Shown: positions 50,493-59,077, numbered from the stretch's first letter. The stretch: DNA of 64,000 nucleotides from Bradyrhizobium sp. Arg816 (GCF_029989365.1 NZ_JAPRAQ010000002.1:680996-744995), one strand, 5' to 3'. Made by a program: numbers and translations. The notes: a model not told the origin generated them from the letters alone.

Positions 50493-50843
50493 ATGATCGA
50501 ACGTCGTGCAATGAAGCGCATAACGATCAACCGGGCGGCGCGGCTATCGTTTGGCGAAATTCGCGGGACTCATCCGTGCGTGGTGCGCGACATCAACGCC
50601 TTGGGTGCCTGCATCTCCGCGCCGTACTACATATTTGCCGACGAGTTCGTGTTGTCGTTCGACGGCCATTCCGGAGTTTTCTTCTGCCGCGTCGTATGGA
50701 GAAAGGAGACGCTCCGCGGCGTTTCCTTCCTCCTGCGTCGTCGCTCGCCAGCGAACGATTCCGGCGCGTCCGCGAACCTGGTGCGACTTGATCGCCGGCT
50801 CGTGTGCCGCGGCGGAGTCCTTAGTCCAGACGTGTCGGCCTGA
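50493..50843 (+). CDS. PilZ-domain protein
   Basis: This 116-residue protein opens MIERRAMKRITINRAARLSF, with the RR-AxxR segment usual in PilZ proteins of Bradyrhizobium. It continues THPCVVRDINALGACISAP, where (D/N)xNxxG fits the PilZ signature loosely, and CRVVWRKETLRGVSFLLRRR. The GGGAG site lies about 10 nt before the ATG at 50493. The tail after residue 85 is Ser/Arg-rich. A degraded relative lies downstream at 51262. A cyclic di-GMP receptor is likely, but binding is uncertain because the Ser of the usual motif is Asn. Confidence 0.82.
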   Translation: MIERRAMKRITINRAARLSFGEIRGTHPCVVRDINALGACISAPYYIFADEFVLSFDGHSGVFFCRVVWRKETLRGVSFLLRRRSPANDSGASANLVRLDRRLVCRGGVLSPDVSA

Positions 50844-50947
50844 CTGCTCGCGCGCGCCGACGATGCTATCGAATAGGTCCGGTCACTTCCCGTACCGGCT
50901 CCATACGACGGTCGGTGTCTGCTGCATCGCCGTTGTCGCCGGGCGCA

Positions 50948-51217
50948 TCAGTATGGGGTTGATGAACGCAAGCGGCCGCCTGATCGCCTCGCCTGCGGTT
51001 GTTGCCAATACGGGTTCTCCACGCACATCGCGGAAAGTCCGATCGCCGACGCTCGGCACTGATCCCATGACGTATAAGCGCATTCGAAATAGGTGCTGCC
51101 ACCCCACTCCCATCTCTGAAGGCAGACGGGGTGGCTGGGATCGTAAGTTTGAGCTGTAGCCGAGGCGATCGCCGGGATCGCTGCACTGCCCAGGATTAGC
51201 CAACGGAGCATCCGCAT
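50948..51217 (-). CDS. DUF3551 secreted protein
   Basis: This 89-residue protein has a Sec signal peptide (MRMLRWLILGSAAIPAIASA) and the DUF3551 pattern QTYDPSHPVCLQRWEWGGST, YFECAYTSWDQCRASAIGLS, AMCVENPY. Four Cys would form two disulphides in the periplasm. GGAGGAGG precedes the ATG at 51217. The family is mostly bradyrhizobial with unknown function. The other member here is at 16596. Confidence 0.85.
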   Translation of the reverse strand: MRMLRWLILGSAAIPAIASATAQTYDPSHPVCLQRWEWGGSTYFECAYTSWDQCRASAIGLSAMCVENPYWQQPQARRSGGRLRSSTPY

Positions 51218-51261
51218 CGCCGCCTCCTCCAAATGGATCATCCAAGCATTCCGGTTCGACC

Positions 51262-51410
51262 GCCGCTCATGTGGAGACAGGAGACGCTTTGCGACGCTTC
51301 TTGGCTCCTGTGTCCTCGCTTGACGAGAGCGGCGAACGAACCCGGCGCGCCCGCATCGGCACCTCTGCGCTCGCCCTCGGGCCGGCGGACATAACTCATC
51401 CGATCAACGG
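51262..51410 (+). pseudogene. Degraded fragment of a PilZ-type gene
   Basis: The segment around 51270 (TGGAGACAGGAGACGCTTTG) resembles the gene at 50493 in its 3' half (TGGAGAAAGGAGACGCTCCG near 50697), with similarity continuing through about 90 bp (both have a GGCTCC/CCTCCT-type Leu-rich part and a CGAACG-containing tail). No intact frame spans it and the 5' half is absent. It is probably the relic of a tandem duplicate or of a related PilZ gene. Confidence 0.5.
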
Positions 51411-52066
51411 CCCTGAGCCTTGCTCGGAAAGACCCTGCAGCCGCCATCCTGCAATATCACTAGTCTTTCCGCATTGCTCGCAAATCAGGTGAGAGCATCT
51501 CAAAGCTCGTCCTCGCTGAACGTTCTCGCGGGAAGCTTCACATCCGCAGCGCGGGCAAGCGAGTGCCGCGCGCCCGCATCCGGGGATGGCGAGCAGGAAA
51601 CTGGCGAAGTTCGATACGCGGTTGACGATCCTTCTGATCAATTTCGATGACCCAAAACGACGGCCCCGGACTTGGGTTGAGTGTGGGATTCCGGGACCGT
51701 CATCGAGGCGCGGGCCGCGGCCCGCCCGCTCACTGCCAGTAATGTAGATGTCCGCGCGACGGGCAATTGTCTTCTGGTACAATCCCACTGCTTGGAGGTG
51801 CATTCGACTGACAATACTGCCGAGAGGGCCCGCTCGCCGCCAAGCGCGGGCAGCCTCGCAAGGACGTCAGCGCCCGATAGTCAAGCTTCGGGGAAGAATG
51901 TGTGCGTCATCATGCCCGCTAGCAGACATTGCGGTGCTCCGAGCCGATAGCCAATCCTGGCCCATCAGCGAAACATCGATGCTTCTCAATGAGGTCCGCT
52001 TGATGGGCCGCAGCGCACTGGATTTCGCGCGCCGAACCCTTCGCATTTGACCTGCACCGGAGACCT

Positions 52067-52080
52067 TTGATCTGGATCAA
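52067..52080. promoter_or_regulatory. FNR/FixK-type anaerobox
   Basis: TTGATCTGGATCAA matches the FNR/FixK consensus TTGAT-N4-ATCAA perfectly. It is 126 bp before the start codon of the DUF937 gene at 52206, which it probably activates under low oxygen. Confidence 0.7.
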
Positions 52081-52205
52081 AGAGTCGGACGATCAATGCA
52101 ATCTCAACTTGGGCGATAGGCGACGTTCGGAACCATCGACGCCTGTCACATCAAATTTGGGGATGGGGGCAATCGACACACCTGCAACGTAGTGGAGAGA
52201 CCGCC

Positions 52206-53324
52206 ATGGCCGTCAATCTCGTTTCAGCTGCACAACAGCTCTTGACCCCTGAAGTCATCGCGCAGATCGCCTCCTTTCTTGGCATGGACCGAAGCGCGGC
52301 GCAGAAGGCCGCAACAGCGGCCATCCCAACAATATTGGCCAGCCTGTCGGATCTGGTCGGAACCCCGGCCGGGGCCAATCAACTGTCAAAACTGCTGTCC
52401 CAACAGCAAGGCGGCAATCCCACGGATATGCTGCGCGACGCCGGCGCTCCGGGCCTGGCCCAGATGGGTTCGAGCATGTTGTCCGGACTGCTTGGAGGCC
52501 GTACCACCGACGCCATGGCCCAGGCGATCGGCAGATTCGCAGGCACGGGCGATGGCGGCGGCAAGTCGTTACTCGCCATGGTCGGGCCAATGGTCCTGGG
52601 TATGCTCAGCAAGCAGCAGCATGACGCCGGGATGGATGCAAACGGACTGGCATCGCTTCTGCGCTCGCAGAAAGATCAGATCATGGCGGCGATTCCATCG
52701 GGCCTCAGTGATCAGCTCAGCGCCTCGGGCCTGATCGACAACGCGCGCAGTGGAATGGCCACGGCCGCGGCCACAGGGAGCCGGATCGCCGGCGTTTCCG
52801 GCGCCACTGGCGCCACTGGCGCGAGCCAGGCCGCCATGGCCGCCGGCCGGGCGCAATGGCCATATTGGCTCGCCGCGCTCGTTATCGTTGCCGGACTTGC
52901 CATATATGCGCTTCAGCGTCCGACCGAGCAGACGGTCGCTCAGAATACAAACGTCACGCGGCCCTCAGCCGGAACTGTGGGCATGGCGCCCGCGGATTTG
53001 ACCGTTGACGGGGTGAATCTGGCGAACCAGGTCAATTCGTCCCTTGGTACGCTGAAGGCCCAACTGCCGACCATCACCGATCAAGCCAGCGCGCAGGCGG
53101 CCCTGCCGAAGATCAACGACGCCATCTCACAGCTTGATGGCATCACGGCGCGGGCGGCCAAGCTTTCCCCGGAAGGACGACGCGCGCTTGCCAAGCTGAT
53201 CGTCGCGGCGGCGCCGGCCATCAATGAGATGTGCGACAAGATCTCGGCAACGCCCGCCGGCACGATCGCAAAGCCCGTGATCGACAATCTTCGTGCCAAG
53301 CTCGACGAGTTGGCGAAAGTCTGA
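52206..53324 (+). CDS. DUF937 membrane protein
   Basis: This 372-residue protein has an N-terminal DUF937 domain (residues 1-180: VSAAQQLLTPEVIAQIASFL, GMDRSAAQKAATAAIPTILA, then MLSGLLGGRTTDAMAQAIGR), a single transmembrane segment near residue 220 (WPYWLAALVIVAGLAIYALQ) and a C-terminal helical part (NLANQVNSSLGTLKAQLPTI). DUF937 has no known biochemical activity. The ATG at 52206 is clear. The FixK box upstream predicts induction under oxygen limitation. The next gene at 53412 follows after 87 bp and may be co-transcribed. Confidence 0.85.
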   Translation: MAVNLVSAAQQLLTPEVIAQIASFLGMDRSAAQKAATAAIPTILASLSDLVGTPAGANQLSKLLSQQQGGNPTDMLRDAGAPGLAQMGSSMLSGLLGGRTTDAMAQAIGRFAGTGDGGGKSLLAMVGPMVLGMLSKQQHDAGMDANGLASLLRSQKDQIMAAIPSGLSDQLSASGLIDNARSGMATAAATGSRIAGVSGATGATGASQAAMAAGRAQWPYWLAALVIVAGLAIYALQRPTEQTVAQNTNVTRPSAGTVGMAPADLTVDGVNLANQVNSSLGTLKAQLPTITDQASAQAALPKINDAISQLDGITARAAKLSPEGRRALAKLIVAAAPAINEMCDKISATPAGTIAKPVIDNLRAKLDELAKV

Positions 53325-53411
53325 GACGTCACGCGCAATGAACTCGCCACACTGCAGCGACGGGAGGTGTTTCGCAGCCTCCCGTCCTGCAAGATGAAAG
53401 GAAAAGACTCC

Positions 53412-53906
53412 ATGGCCGACAAGACCAATTTCACCAAGGATGAATGGGCGCTCCTCCTGAGAAGCCCGATGAATGCGGGAATGGCCATTACGGCTGCAGA
53501 ACCGAGCGGATTGTTTGGTCTTCTGAAGGAATCATTTGCCGGCGGCACCGCGCTCGCCCAGGTGGCCACCGACCCCAATGCCAACCCCTTGGTAAAGGCG
53601 GTGGTCGCCGACTTCCAGACGAGCGACGGCCGGTCCGCGGCTCATGACGGGTTGAAAGCAGAACTCGGCAAGAGCACGCCGCCCGAGATCAAGAGCAAGA
53701 CGATCGCATCGTTGCGCGAGGTCACGGCGCTGCTTGCCGCAAAAGCTCCGGATGATGCCGCGGCTTTCAAGGGCTGGCTGCGTCAGATTAGTCAAAAGAC
53801 CGCTGAGGCTGCATCAGAAGGCGGAGGGTGGTTCGGTGGGGGTGTTCAGGTCAGCGACGCCGAGAAAGCAACCCTCGGCGAAATCTCCAGCGCGCTTGGC
53901 ATCTGA
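53412..53906 (+). CDS. Hypothetical protein linked to the DUF937 gene
   Basis: This 164-residue protein starts MADKTNFTKDEWALLLRSPM, continues NAGMAITAAEPSGLFGLLKE, and holds LREVTALLAAKAPDDAAAFK before a Gly-rich GGGWFGGGVQVSDAEKATLG. It is soluble and helical with Cys absent. AAGGAAAAG precedes the ATG at 53412. I do not recognise the family, though it is of a type often found beside stress-related genes. The gap to the DUF937 gene and shared strand suggest one oxygen-controlled operon. Confidence 0.78.
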   Translation: MADKTNFTKDEWALLLRSPMNAGMAITAAEPSGLFGLLKESFAGGTALAQVATDPNANPLVKAVVADFQTSDGRSAAHDGLKAELGKSTPPEIKSKTIASLREVTALLAAKAPDDAAAFKGWLRQISQKTAEAASEGGGWFGGGVQVSDAEKATLGEISSALGI

Positions 53907-53994
53907 TCTCGGTGGGCCGCACGGCCAACCTCTACGCGCCCTGCGCCATTGGTTTACTGGATGTCGGACCTGTCGAATGACGGATTGTCCTGGT

Positions 53995-54008
53995 TTGATC
54001 CAGATCAA
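53995..54008. promoter_or_regulatory. FNR/FixK-type anaerobox, second copy
   Basis: TTGATCCAGATCAA matches TTGAT-N4-ATCAA perfectly. Its centre lies about 41 bp before the first hairpin base of the short transcript candidate at 54042, exactly the spacing used by class II FNR/FixK promoters. No protein start codon with a ribosome binding site follows closely. Confidence 0.7.
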
Positions 54009-54041
54009 ACGCGAACCGCACGTTGGTCGAAATTGTGAGTT

Positions 54042-54112
54042 TGCGTAGCACCCACTACGCACAATGCCCCTACCAGAGCCGCCGGCTTCCCCAAGGCCAG
54101 CGGCTTTTATTT
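54042..54112 (+). ncRNA. Candidate FixK-dependent small RNA
   Basis: A predicted transcript of about 70 nt would begin near 54043. It holds a 5' hairpin (TGCGTAG at 54042-54048 with CTACGCA at 54055-54061, loop CACCCA), a short single-stranded link, and a terminator hairpin with T-run (54077-54112). The loops are C-rich, as in small RNAs that pair with ribosome binding sites. Start site, expression and targets are inferred only from the FixK box spacing and the structure. Confidence 0.45.
54077..54112 (+). terminator. Intrinsic terminator
   Basis: AGCCGC pairs with GCGGCT, and after a C-A mismatch GGCTT pairs with AAGGCC (one G-T). The loop is CCCC. TTTTATTTG follows. It is a strong plus-strand terminator with no complete gene directly upstream in the previous 170 bp. 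Confidence 0.8.
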
Positions 54113-54127
54113 GCGGCGATGGCACGA

Positions 54128-54196
54128 AACCCGGATTGCGCGGAGCCTGTCATCGGGCGGCGCTTCGCGCCGACCCGTTGGCTCCATCCGGGCTAC
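54128..54196. repeat. REP-related repeat, variant type
   Basis: CGGGCGGCGCTTCGCGCCG, then ACCCGTTGGCTCCATCCGGG and CTAC, the same variant as at 31086, here with an extra left part (ACCCGGATTGCGCGGAGCC). It lies 9 bp before the ABC-F gene end. Confidence 0.65.
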
Positions 54197-54204
54197 AAAT
54201 CCCT

Positions 54205-55827
54205 CTACGACCGCAACCCCGGAGCCTCCTGCCCGGTGCGCGCGACATATTCGGTGTAGCCGCCGCCGAACTGGTGGATGCCCTCCGGCGTCAGCTCCAG
54301 CACGCGGTTCGACAGCGTCGCCAGGAAGTGGCGGTCATGCGAGACGAACAGCATGGTGCCCTCGAAATCCGCCAGCGCCGTGATCAGCATCTCCTTGGTG
54401 GCGAGGTCGAGATGGTTGGTCGGCTCGTCCAGCACCAAAAAGTTCGGCGGATCGAACAGCATCTTTGCCATCACCAGGCGCGCCTTCTCGCCGCCCGAGA
54501 GCACGCGGCAGCGCTTCTCGACGTCGTCGCCGGAGAAGCCGAAGCAACCGGCGAGCGCGCGCAATGAGCCCTGCCCCGCGGTCGGAAACTGGTCTTCGAG
54601 CGACTGGAACACGGTGCGTTCGCCGTCGAGCAGGTCCATCGCATGCTGGGCGAAATAGCCCATCTTGACGCTGCCGCCGACTGCCACCGTGCCCTCGTCC
54701 GGCTCGCTCGCGCCGGCGATGAGCTTGAGCAGCGTCGACTTGCCGGCGCCGTTGACACCCATCACGCACCAGCGCTCCCTGCGGCGGATCATGAAATCGA
54801 GCCCGTCATAGATGCGCTTGCTGCCGTAGCCCTTGTAGACGTTCTTGAGCGCCACGACGTCCTCGCCCGAGCGCGGCGCCGGCGGGAAATCGAACGCTAT
54901 GCTCTGGCGGCGGCGCGGCGGCTCGACCCGCTCGATCTTGTCGAGCTTCTTCACCCGGCTCTGCACCTGGGCTGCATGCGAAGCGCGCGCCTTGAAGCGC
55001 TCGATGAACTTGATCTCCTTGGCGAGCATGGCCTGCTGACGCTCGAACTGCGCCTGCTGCTGCTTCTCGTTCTGCGCCCGCTGCTGCTCGTAGAACTCGT
55101 AATCGCCGGTATAGGTCGTGAGCGAGCCGGAATCGATCTCGATCACCTTGGAGATCACGCGGTTGATGAATTCGCGGTCATGCGAGGTCATCAGCAGCGT
55201 GCCTTCGAAATCGTGCAGGAATTTTTCCAGCCAGATCAGGCTTTCGAGATCGAGATGGTTGCTCGGCTCGTCGAGCAGCATGACGTCGGGGCGCATCAGA
55301 AGAATACGCGCCAGCGCAACGCGCATCTTCCAGCCGCCGGAGAGCTTGCCGACATCGCCGTCCATCATCTCCTGGCTGAAGCCGAGGCCGGACAGCGCCT
55401 CGCGCGCGCGGCCGTCGAGCGCATAGCCGTCGAGCTCCTCGAACGCGTGTTGCACCTCGCCATAGCGCGCGATGATCTCGTCCATCTGGTCGGCCTTGTC
55501 GGGGTCGGCCATCGCAGCCTCGAGTTCGCGCAACTCGGCTGCGACCTCGCTGACGGGACCTGCGCCATCCATCACCTCGGCCACGGCGCTGCGGCCAGAC
55601 ATCTCGCCGACGTCCTGGTTGAAATAGCCGATGGTGATGCCGCGATCGGTCGAAACCTGCCCTTCATCGGGCAGTTCCTCGCCGGCGATCATCCGGAACA
55701 AAGTGGTCTTGCCGGCCCCATTCGGGCCGACGAGCCCGATTTTCTCGCCCTTGTTGAGGGCGGCGGAGGCTTCGATGAACAGGATCTGGTGGCCGGCTTG
55801 CTTGCTGACGTTGTCGAGGCGGATCAT
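54205..55827 (-). CDS. ABC-F family ATP-binding protein
   Basis: This 540-residue protein carries two ABC ATPase domains and no membrane segments, the plan of ABC-F translation factors. Domain one has GLVGPNGAGKTTLFRMIAGE, signature KLSGGWKMRVALARILL, and VMLLDEPSNHLDLESLIWLE. The linker (residues about 240-300) is a long charged helix with many Gln. Domain two has GVNGAGKSTLLKLIAGASEP, VLSGGEKARLVMAKMLFDPP and FLVLDEPTNHLDLATKEMLI. Members such as Uup, EttA and YbiT act on the ribosome. The exact subtype cannot be fixed; YbiT-like is possible. Confidence 0.93.
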   Translation of the reverse strand: MIRLDNVSKQAGHQILFIEASAALNKGEKIGLVGPNGAGKTTLFRMIAGEELPDEGQVSTDRGITIGYFNQDVGEMSGRSAVAEVMDGAGPVSEVAAELRELEAAMADPDKADQMDEIIARYGEVQHAFEELDGYALDGRAREALSGLGFSQEMMDGDVGKLSGGWKMRVALARILLMRPDVMLLDEPSNHLDLESLIWLEKFLHDFEGTLLMTSHDREFINRVISKVIEIDSGSLTTYTGDYEFYEQQRAQNEKQQQAQFERQQAMLAKEIKFIERFKARASHAAQVQSRVKKLDKIERVEPPRRRQSIAFDFPPAPRSGEDVVALKNVYKGYGSKRIYDGLDFMIRRRERWCVMGVNGAGKSTLLKLIAGASEPDEGTVAVGGSVKMGYFAQHAMDLLDGERTVFQSLEDQFPTAGQGSLRALAGCFGFSGDDVEKRCRVLSGGEKARLVMAKMLFDPPNFLVLDEPTNHLDLATKEMLITALADFEGTMLFVSHDRHFLATLSNRVLELTPEGIHQFGGGYTEYVARTGQEAPGLRS

Positions 55828-55860
55828 GGGGTCTTTTTGGGGGAATGTTGCGTTGCAGCG

Positions 55861-56171
55861 TCATAGGCCATACGGGCCGCCGGGGGAAGCCCGGCCGGGC
55901 CCGGATTCCACCCCGCCAGACGCCAGCTTCCTGTAATTCATCCCGACCCGACGCTTCGCGCCCGCTGCCTGCCGTCTCGCTGTCCGCTTCCAGCCGAAGC
56001 GCGCTGTCCGAGCGGCAAGGCGTGACGTCCGCCAATGTCCCATATAGCGGACTTGCCGCTACCGCCCGTCAGGCGTGGGCTTGTGAACCATAGCGGTCAT
56101 GGGACGTTCTTAGCCGCCTGCATCCGGGAGCCTTTCTCGCAATGATGCTGTTCCCCGCATAGGCGATGCTG
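55861..56171. other. Intergenic region with dispersed repeat
   Basis: This 311-bp stretch holds the imperfect direct repeat copy at 56048-56086 and little else. It separates the ABC-F gene from the AraC gene. No coding sequence was seen. Confidence 0.5.
56048..56086. repeat. Imperfect direct repeat, copy 1
   Basis: CGGACTTGCCGCTACCGCCC followed by GTCAGGCGTGGGCTTGTGA. It matches 59078-59115 in about 32 of 38 positions and in the same orientation. The pair brackets the AraC and winged-helix/TPR genes. Confidence 0.6.
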
Positions 56172-57122
56172 TCAACGTGCACGCCGTCGCCAATTGCTCG
56201 GGGTCTCGCCGCTCAGCTTCCTGAAGGCGGCGGCGAACGCGGTCTGGGAGGAATAGCCAAGCGCGACTGCGACCGAGATGACCGACGCGTCGGTGTCGCG
56301 CAGCATGTTTTTGGCCTCCTCGAGCCGGTTCTGACGCAGCCAGGCATGCGGCGACAGCCCGGTGCTTTTCTTGAAAGCGCGGCAGAAGTGGAAGCGCGAC
56401 AGACCGGCATCCGAGGCGAGCGCGGCGAGGGAGACGTCCGCATCGTTGTCCGGACGCAGGCGTTCGATGGCGCGGCTGAGCACCTTCGGCGAAAGACCAC
56501 CCATGGTCGGCCGGATCATGGGTGGCGAGCCGGTGTGTGCCGCCAGAAGACGCGTGGCCAGAAGGCTTGTCAGTTGATGCCTGAACAGCGTATCCGCAGC
56601 CTCGTTGCCCTCCAAGACATCTGCCGCGGTCAAGAGCAATTGGGATGTAACGGGGTCGGGATGCGCCGTTCGCTCCAGAAGATTGACTGGTCCGGCGGTG
56701 TCGGCTTCTTCGGCCACGCGCTCGAGCGTCGCGTGCGGAAGATAGAACTCAACGACATCAACAGGTTTTGGAATATCCCATCGAGAGCTTGATCCCCTCG
56801 GAATGATTATCACAGCCCCGGGATGGAACGTTCCGGTCGCAACTGATCGTCCCGACCGCCGTTCCATGCGCTGCACCGCGCCGTTGTAAGCCATGATGAC
56901 ATGGTGGGTCTTGGGGCCGCAGACGTGGTGCACTCGTTCATATTTCCGGTGGGCGATCGCGGCACCGGAGGTATCCAAAGCCATGCGAAATGCCGTGGTC
57001 CCAAGCACCCGCGCCGTTGCCGTACCGGCGTGAGGGTGCTCGGCATTGGCCGGACCGACTTGGCACGCCTCAGGCGCAACTGACGCGTCCTCCAAGGAAT
57101 CGCACAAGATATGCTTATTCAT
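56172..57122 (-). CDS. AraC-family regulator
   Basis: This 316-residue regulator has an N-terminal cupin-like sensor (residues 60-170; CGPKTHHVIMAYNGAVQRME, HPGAVIIIPRGSSSRWDIPK) and a C-terminal AraC pair of HTHs (DADVSLAALASDAGLSRFHF with CRAFKKSTGLSPHAWLRQNR, then VISVAVALGYSSQTAFAAAF with RKLSGETPSNWRR). It is divergent from the winged-helix/TPR gene at 57331, with about 208 bp between starts, so cross-regulation is possible. The ATG at 57122 follows a GAGGATA site. Confidence 0.85.
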   Translation of the reverse strand: MNKHILCDSLEDASVAPEACQVGPANAEHPHAGTATARVLGTTAFRMALDTSGAAIAHRKYERVHHVCGPKTHHVIMAYNGAVQRMERRSGRSVATGTFHPGAVIIIPRGSSSRWDIPKPVDVVEFYLPHATLERVAEEADTAGPVNLLERTAHPDPVTSQLLLTAADVLEGNEAADTLFRHQLTSLLATRLLAAHTGSPPMIRPTMGGLSPKVLSRAIERLRPDNDADVSLAALASDAGLSRFHFCRAFKKSTGLSPHAWLRQNRLEEAKNMLRDTDASVISVAVALGYSSQTAFAAAFRKLSGETPSNWRRRAR

Positions 57123-57330
57123 CAACGTATCCTCGCATTGGGGAGGCGATGCAGGTGGCGGGAAGAAATGCCGGGCGGCCGGATTTTCGCGGACCGGGCC
57201 AACCATTTCTCGAACCGGGCTCGTTCCCGAACGCTGAGAAAACGTGTACTGTTTCGAGCGGAAAAGACCTTGCAATCGGCTTGAATTGCGATTGGGTTTT
57301 CCCTGGCTTCTTGTCCAAAAAGGATCAGAA

Positions 57331-58986
57331 GTGCCGTTTCTGTTCGAAGATTATTGCCTCGATGCTAACCGGCGCGAGCTCAAGCGAGGCTCCGAGCTCA
57401 TCCCTGTTGGACCGAAGCTGTTCGATCTGCTGCTCTTCCTGGTCCAGAACCGGGAACAGGTCGTCACAAGGGACGATCTTCTGAAGGCGGTGTGGGACGG
57501 ACGGATCGTGTCCGAATCCACGCTGACCAGCCACGTCAATGCCGTGCGCAAGGCAATCGGGGATACCGGCAAGGAGCAACGCCTGATCCGGACGATTTCT
57601 CGCAGAGGCCTCCGATTCGTTGGCAAGATCATCGAGGAAGAAATGCCCGCGCGAGCCTTGGTCACAGACCCAGGTGCGGATCCTGGCGTTCAACATGTCA
57701 GGGCCTTTGAGGTCGGTGCGCCTGCTGAAACGCGAGATGCTGCGTCAGTTCTTGCTGCCGAGGCCGAGAGCCCGCCTCCGCTGCCGGACAGGCCTTCCAT
57801 TGCGGTGCTTCCGTTCCAGAATATGTCTGGCGATGTCGAACAGGAATACTTTGCCGATGGAATGGCCGAGGACATCATCACGGCGCTGTCCCGTTTCAAG
57901 GCGCCATTTGTCATCGCCCGAAACTCCAGCTTCACCTACAAGGCGCGGGCCGTCGACGTGAAGCAGGTGGGGCGGGAGCTTGGGGTGCGCTACGTGCTGG
58001 AAGGCAGCGTTCGCAAGGCGGCAAACCGAGTGCGCATTACGGGACAACTGGTCGATGCCGCTACTGGAGCACATATTTGGGCCGATCGGTTTGATGGCGA
58101 GCTCGGCGACATCTTCGATTTGCAGGACCAGGTGACCGAGAGCGTTGTCGGGGCGATCGCGCCTGCGGTGGAAAAAGCTGAGATTGAGCGCGCCAAGCGC
58201 AAGCCGACCGCGAGTCTCGACGCCTATGCCCTCTATTTGCGCGGTCTGGCCCGGCTTCATCAGTTTGGCAACCGGCAAGCGAACGACGAGGCATTGCGCC
58301 TCTTCAATAGCGCGATCGAGCTCGACCCGGAATTTGCCACTGCCTACGGTCGTGCAGCCTCTTGCTACCTCTCTGCCAGGATCAATGGCTGGATTCCAGA
58401 CACGGCGAACGCGATTGCCGAAGTGAAGAAGCTCACTGAACGGGCAGTTGAGTTGGGCAAGGATGACGCGATCGCGCTCTGCGCTGGCGGAAACGCCTTA
58501 GCGTTCGTTGTTGGGGATGTCGGGGTGGGCGCCGGCTTGGTCGATCGCGCGCTTGCGCTCAATTCCAATTTGGCTGAGGCATGGCATTTCGGCGGCTGGG
58601 TAAAGATCTGGCTCGGCGAGCCGGAATCCGCAATCGAACGCTTTGCTCGTGCCATTCGCCTGAGCCCGCTTGATCCGTGGCTGATGGGAATGCGAGCTGG
58701 AACTGCGTACGCACATTTCTTCTTGGACCGCTATGACGAAGCGGCATCATGGGCGACAATGGCGTTGCAGTGCAGTCCGGACTATCGACCTGGATTACGT
58801 ATCGCCGCCGCAAGCAACGCAATGGCGGGCCGGCCGGAGCAAGCACACAAGGCAGTGGCTCGGCTGCGAGAACTGAGCCCCACGCTGCGCCTTTCCAATC
58901 TCAAAGATGTGCTTGGCCCCTATCGACGTGCTGAGGACGTCGCGCGATATGAGGAAGGATTGCGGCAAGCAGGGCTGCCCGAATGA
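57331..58986 (+). CDS. Winged-helix regulator with TolB-like and TPR domains
   Basis: This 551-residue protein has an N-terminal OmpR/CadC-type winged helix (GPKLFDLLLFLVQNREQVVT, WDGRIVSESTLTSHVNAVRK, TISRRGLRFVG). A TolB-like/FlgO-type domain follows at about residues 150-290 (SIAVLPFQNMSGDVEQEYFA, DGMAEDIITALSRFKAPFVI, GVRYVLEGSVRKAANRVRIT). The remainder (about residues 300-540) forms TPR-like helices (LRLFNSAIELDPEFATAYGR, LVDRALALNSNLAEAWHFGG). Similar proteins occur widely in Bradyrhizobium, often in many copies per genome. The GTG at 57331 follows AGGA by 8 nt. No membrane segment is seen, unlike CadC. Confidence 0.85.
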   Translation: MPFLFEDYCLDANRRELKRGSELIPVGPKLFDLLLFLVQNREQVVTRDDLLKAVWDGRIVSESTLTSHVNAVRKAIGDTGKEQRLIRTISRRGLRFVGKIIEEEMPARALVTDPGADPGVQHVRAFEVGAPAETRDAASVLAAEAESPPPLPDRPSIAVLPFQNMSGDVEQEYFADGMAEDIITALSRFKAPFVIARNSSFTYKARAVDVKQVGRELGVRYVLEGSVRKAANRVRITGQLVDAATGAHIWADRFDGELGDIFDLQDQVTESVVGAIAPAVEKAEIERAKRKPTASLDAYALYLRGLARLHQFGNRQANDEALRLFNSAIELDPEFATAYGRAASCYLSARINGWIPDTANAIAEVKKLTERAVELGKDDAIALCAGGNALAFVVGDVGVGAGLVDRALALNSNLAEAWHFGGWVKIWLGEPESAIERFARAIRLSPLDPWLMGMRAGTAYAHFFLDRYDEAASWATMALQCSPDYRPGLRIAAASNAMAGRPEQAHKAVARLRELSPTLRLSNLKDVLGPYRRAEDVARYEEGLRQAGLPE

Positions 58987-59077
58987 CCATCTCGGCCAAG
59001 GTACTCGCCTTGGCAACGAGGTGATCGAATAAGCGCATCTTCCGCTAATGGCCGCTTCCGTTGAAAAAGGCCGGCAA

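Larger units (their letters stand above)
51218..52205. other. Gene-poor region with PilZ remnant and FixK box
   Basis: This 988-bp stretch holds a decayed PilZ-gene fragment (51262-51410) and a perfect FNR/FixK box (52067-52080). Between them only overlapping ORFs without good start signals occur. It looks like a region of gene decay plus the promoter of the DUF937 unit. Confidence 0.6.

Noticed and set aside
51396..51803. A minus-strand frame with two CxxC pairs resembling a zinc ribbon (ACPRCGC and CEQCGKTSD).
   Set aside because: It overlaps the PilZ relic, has no good start, and its N-terminal half looks non-coding. It may be a decayed gene, but the support is too weak to list.
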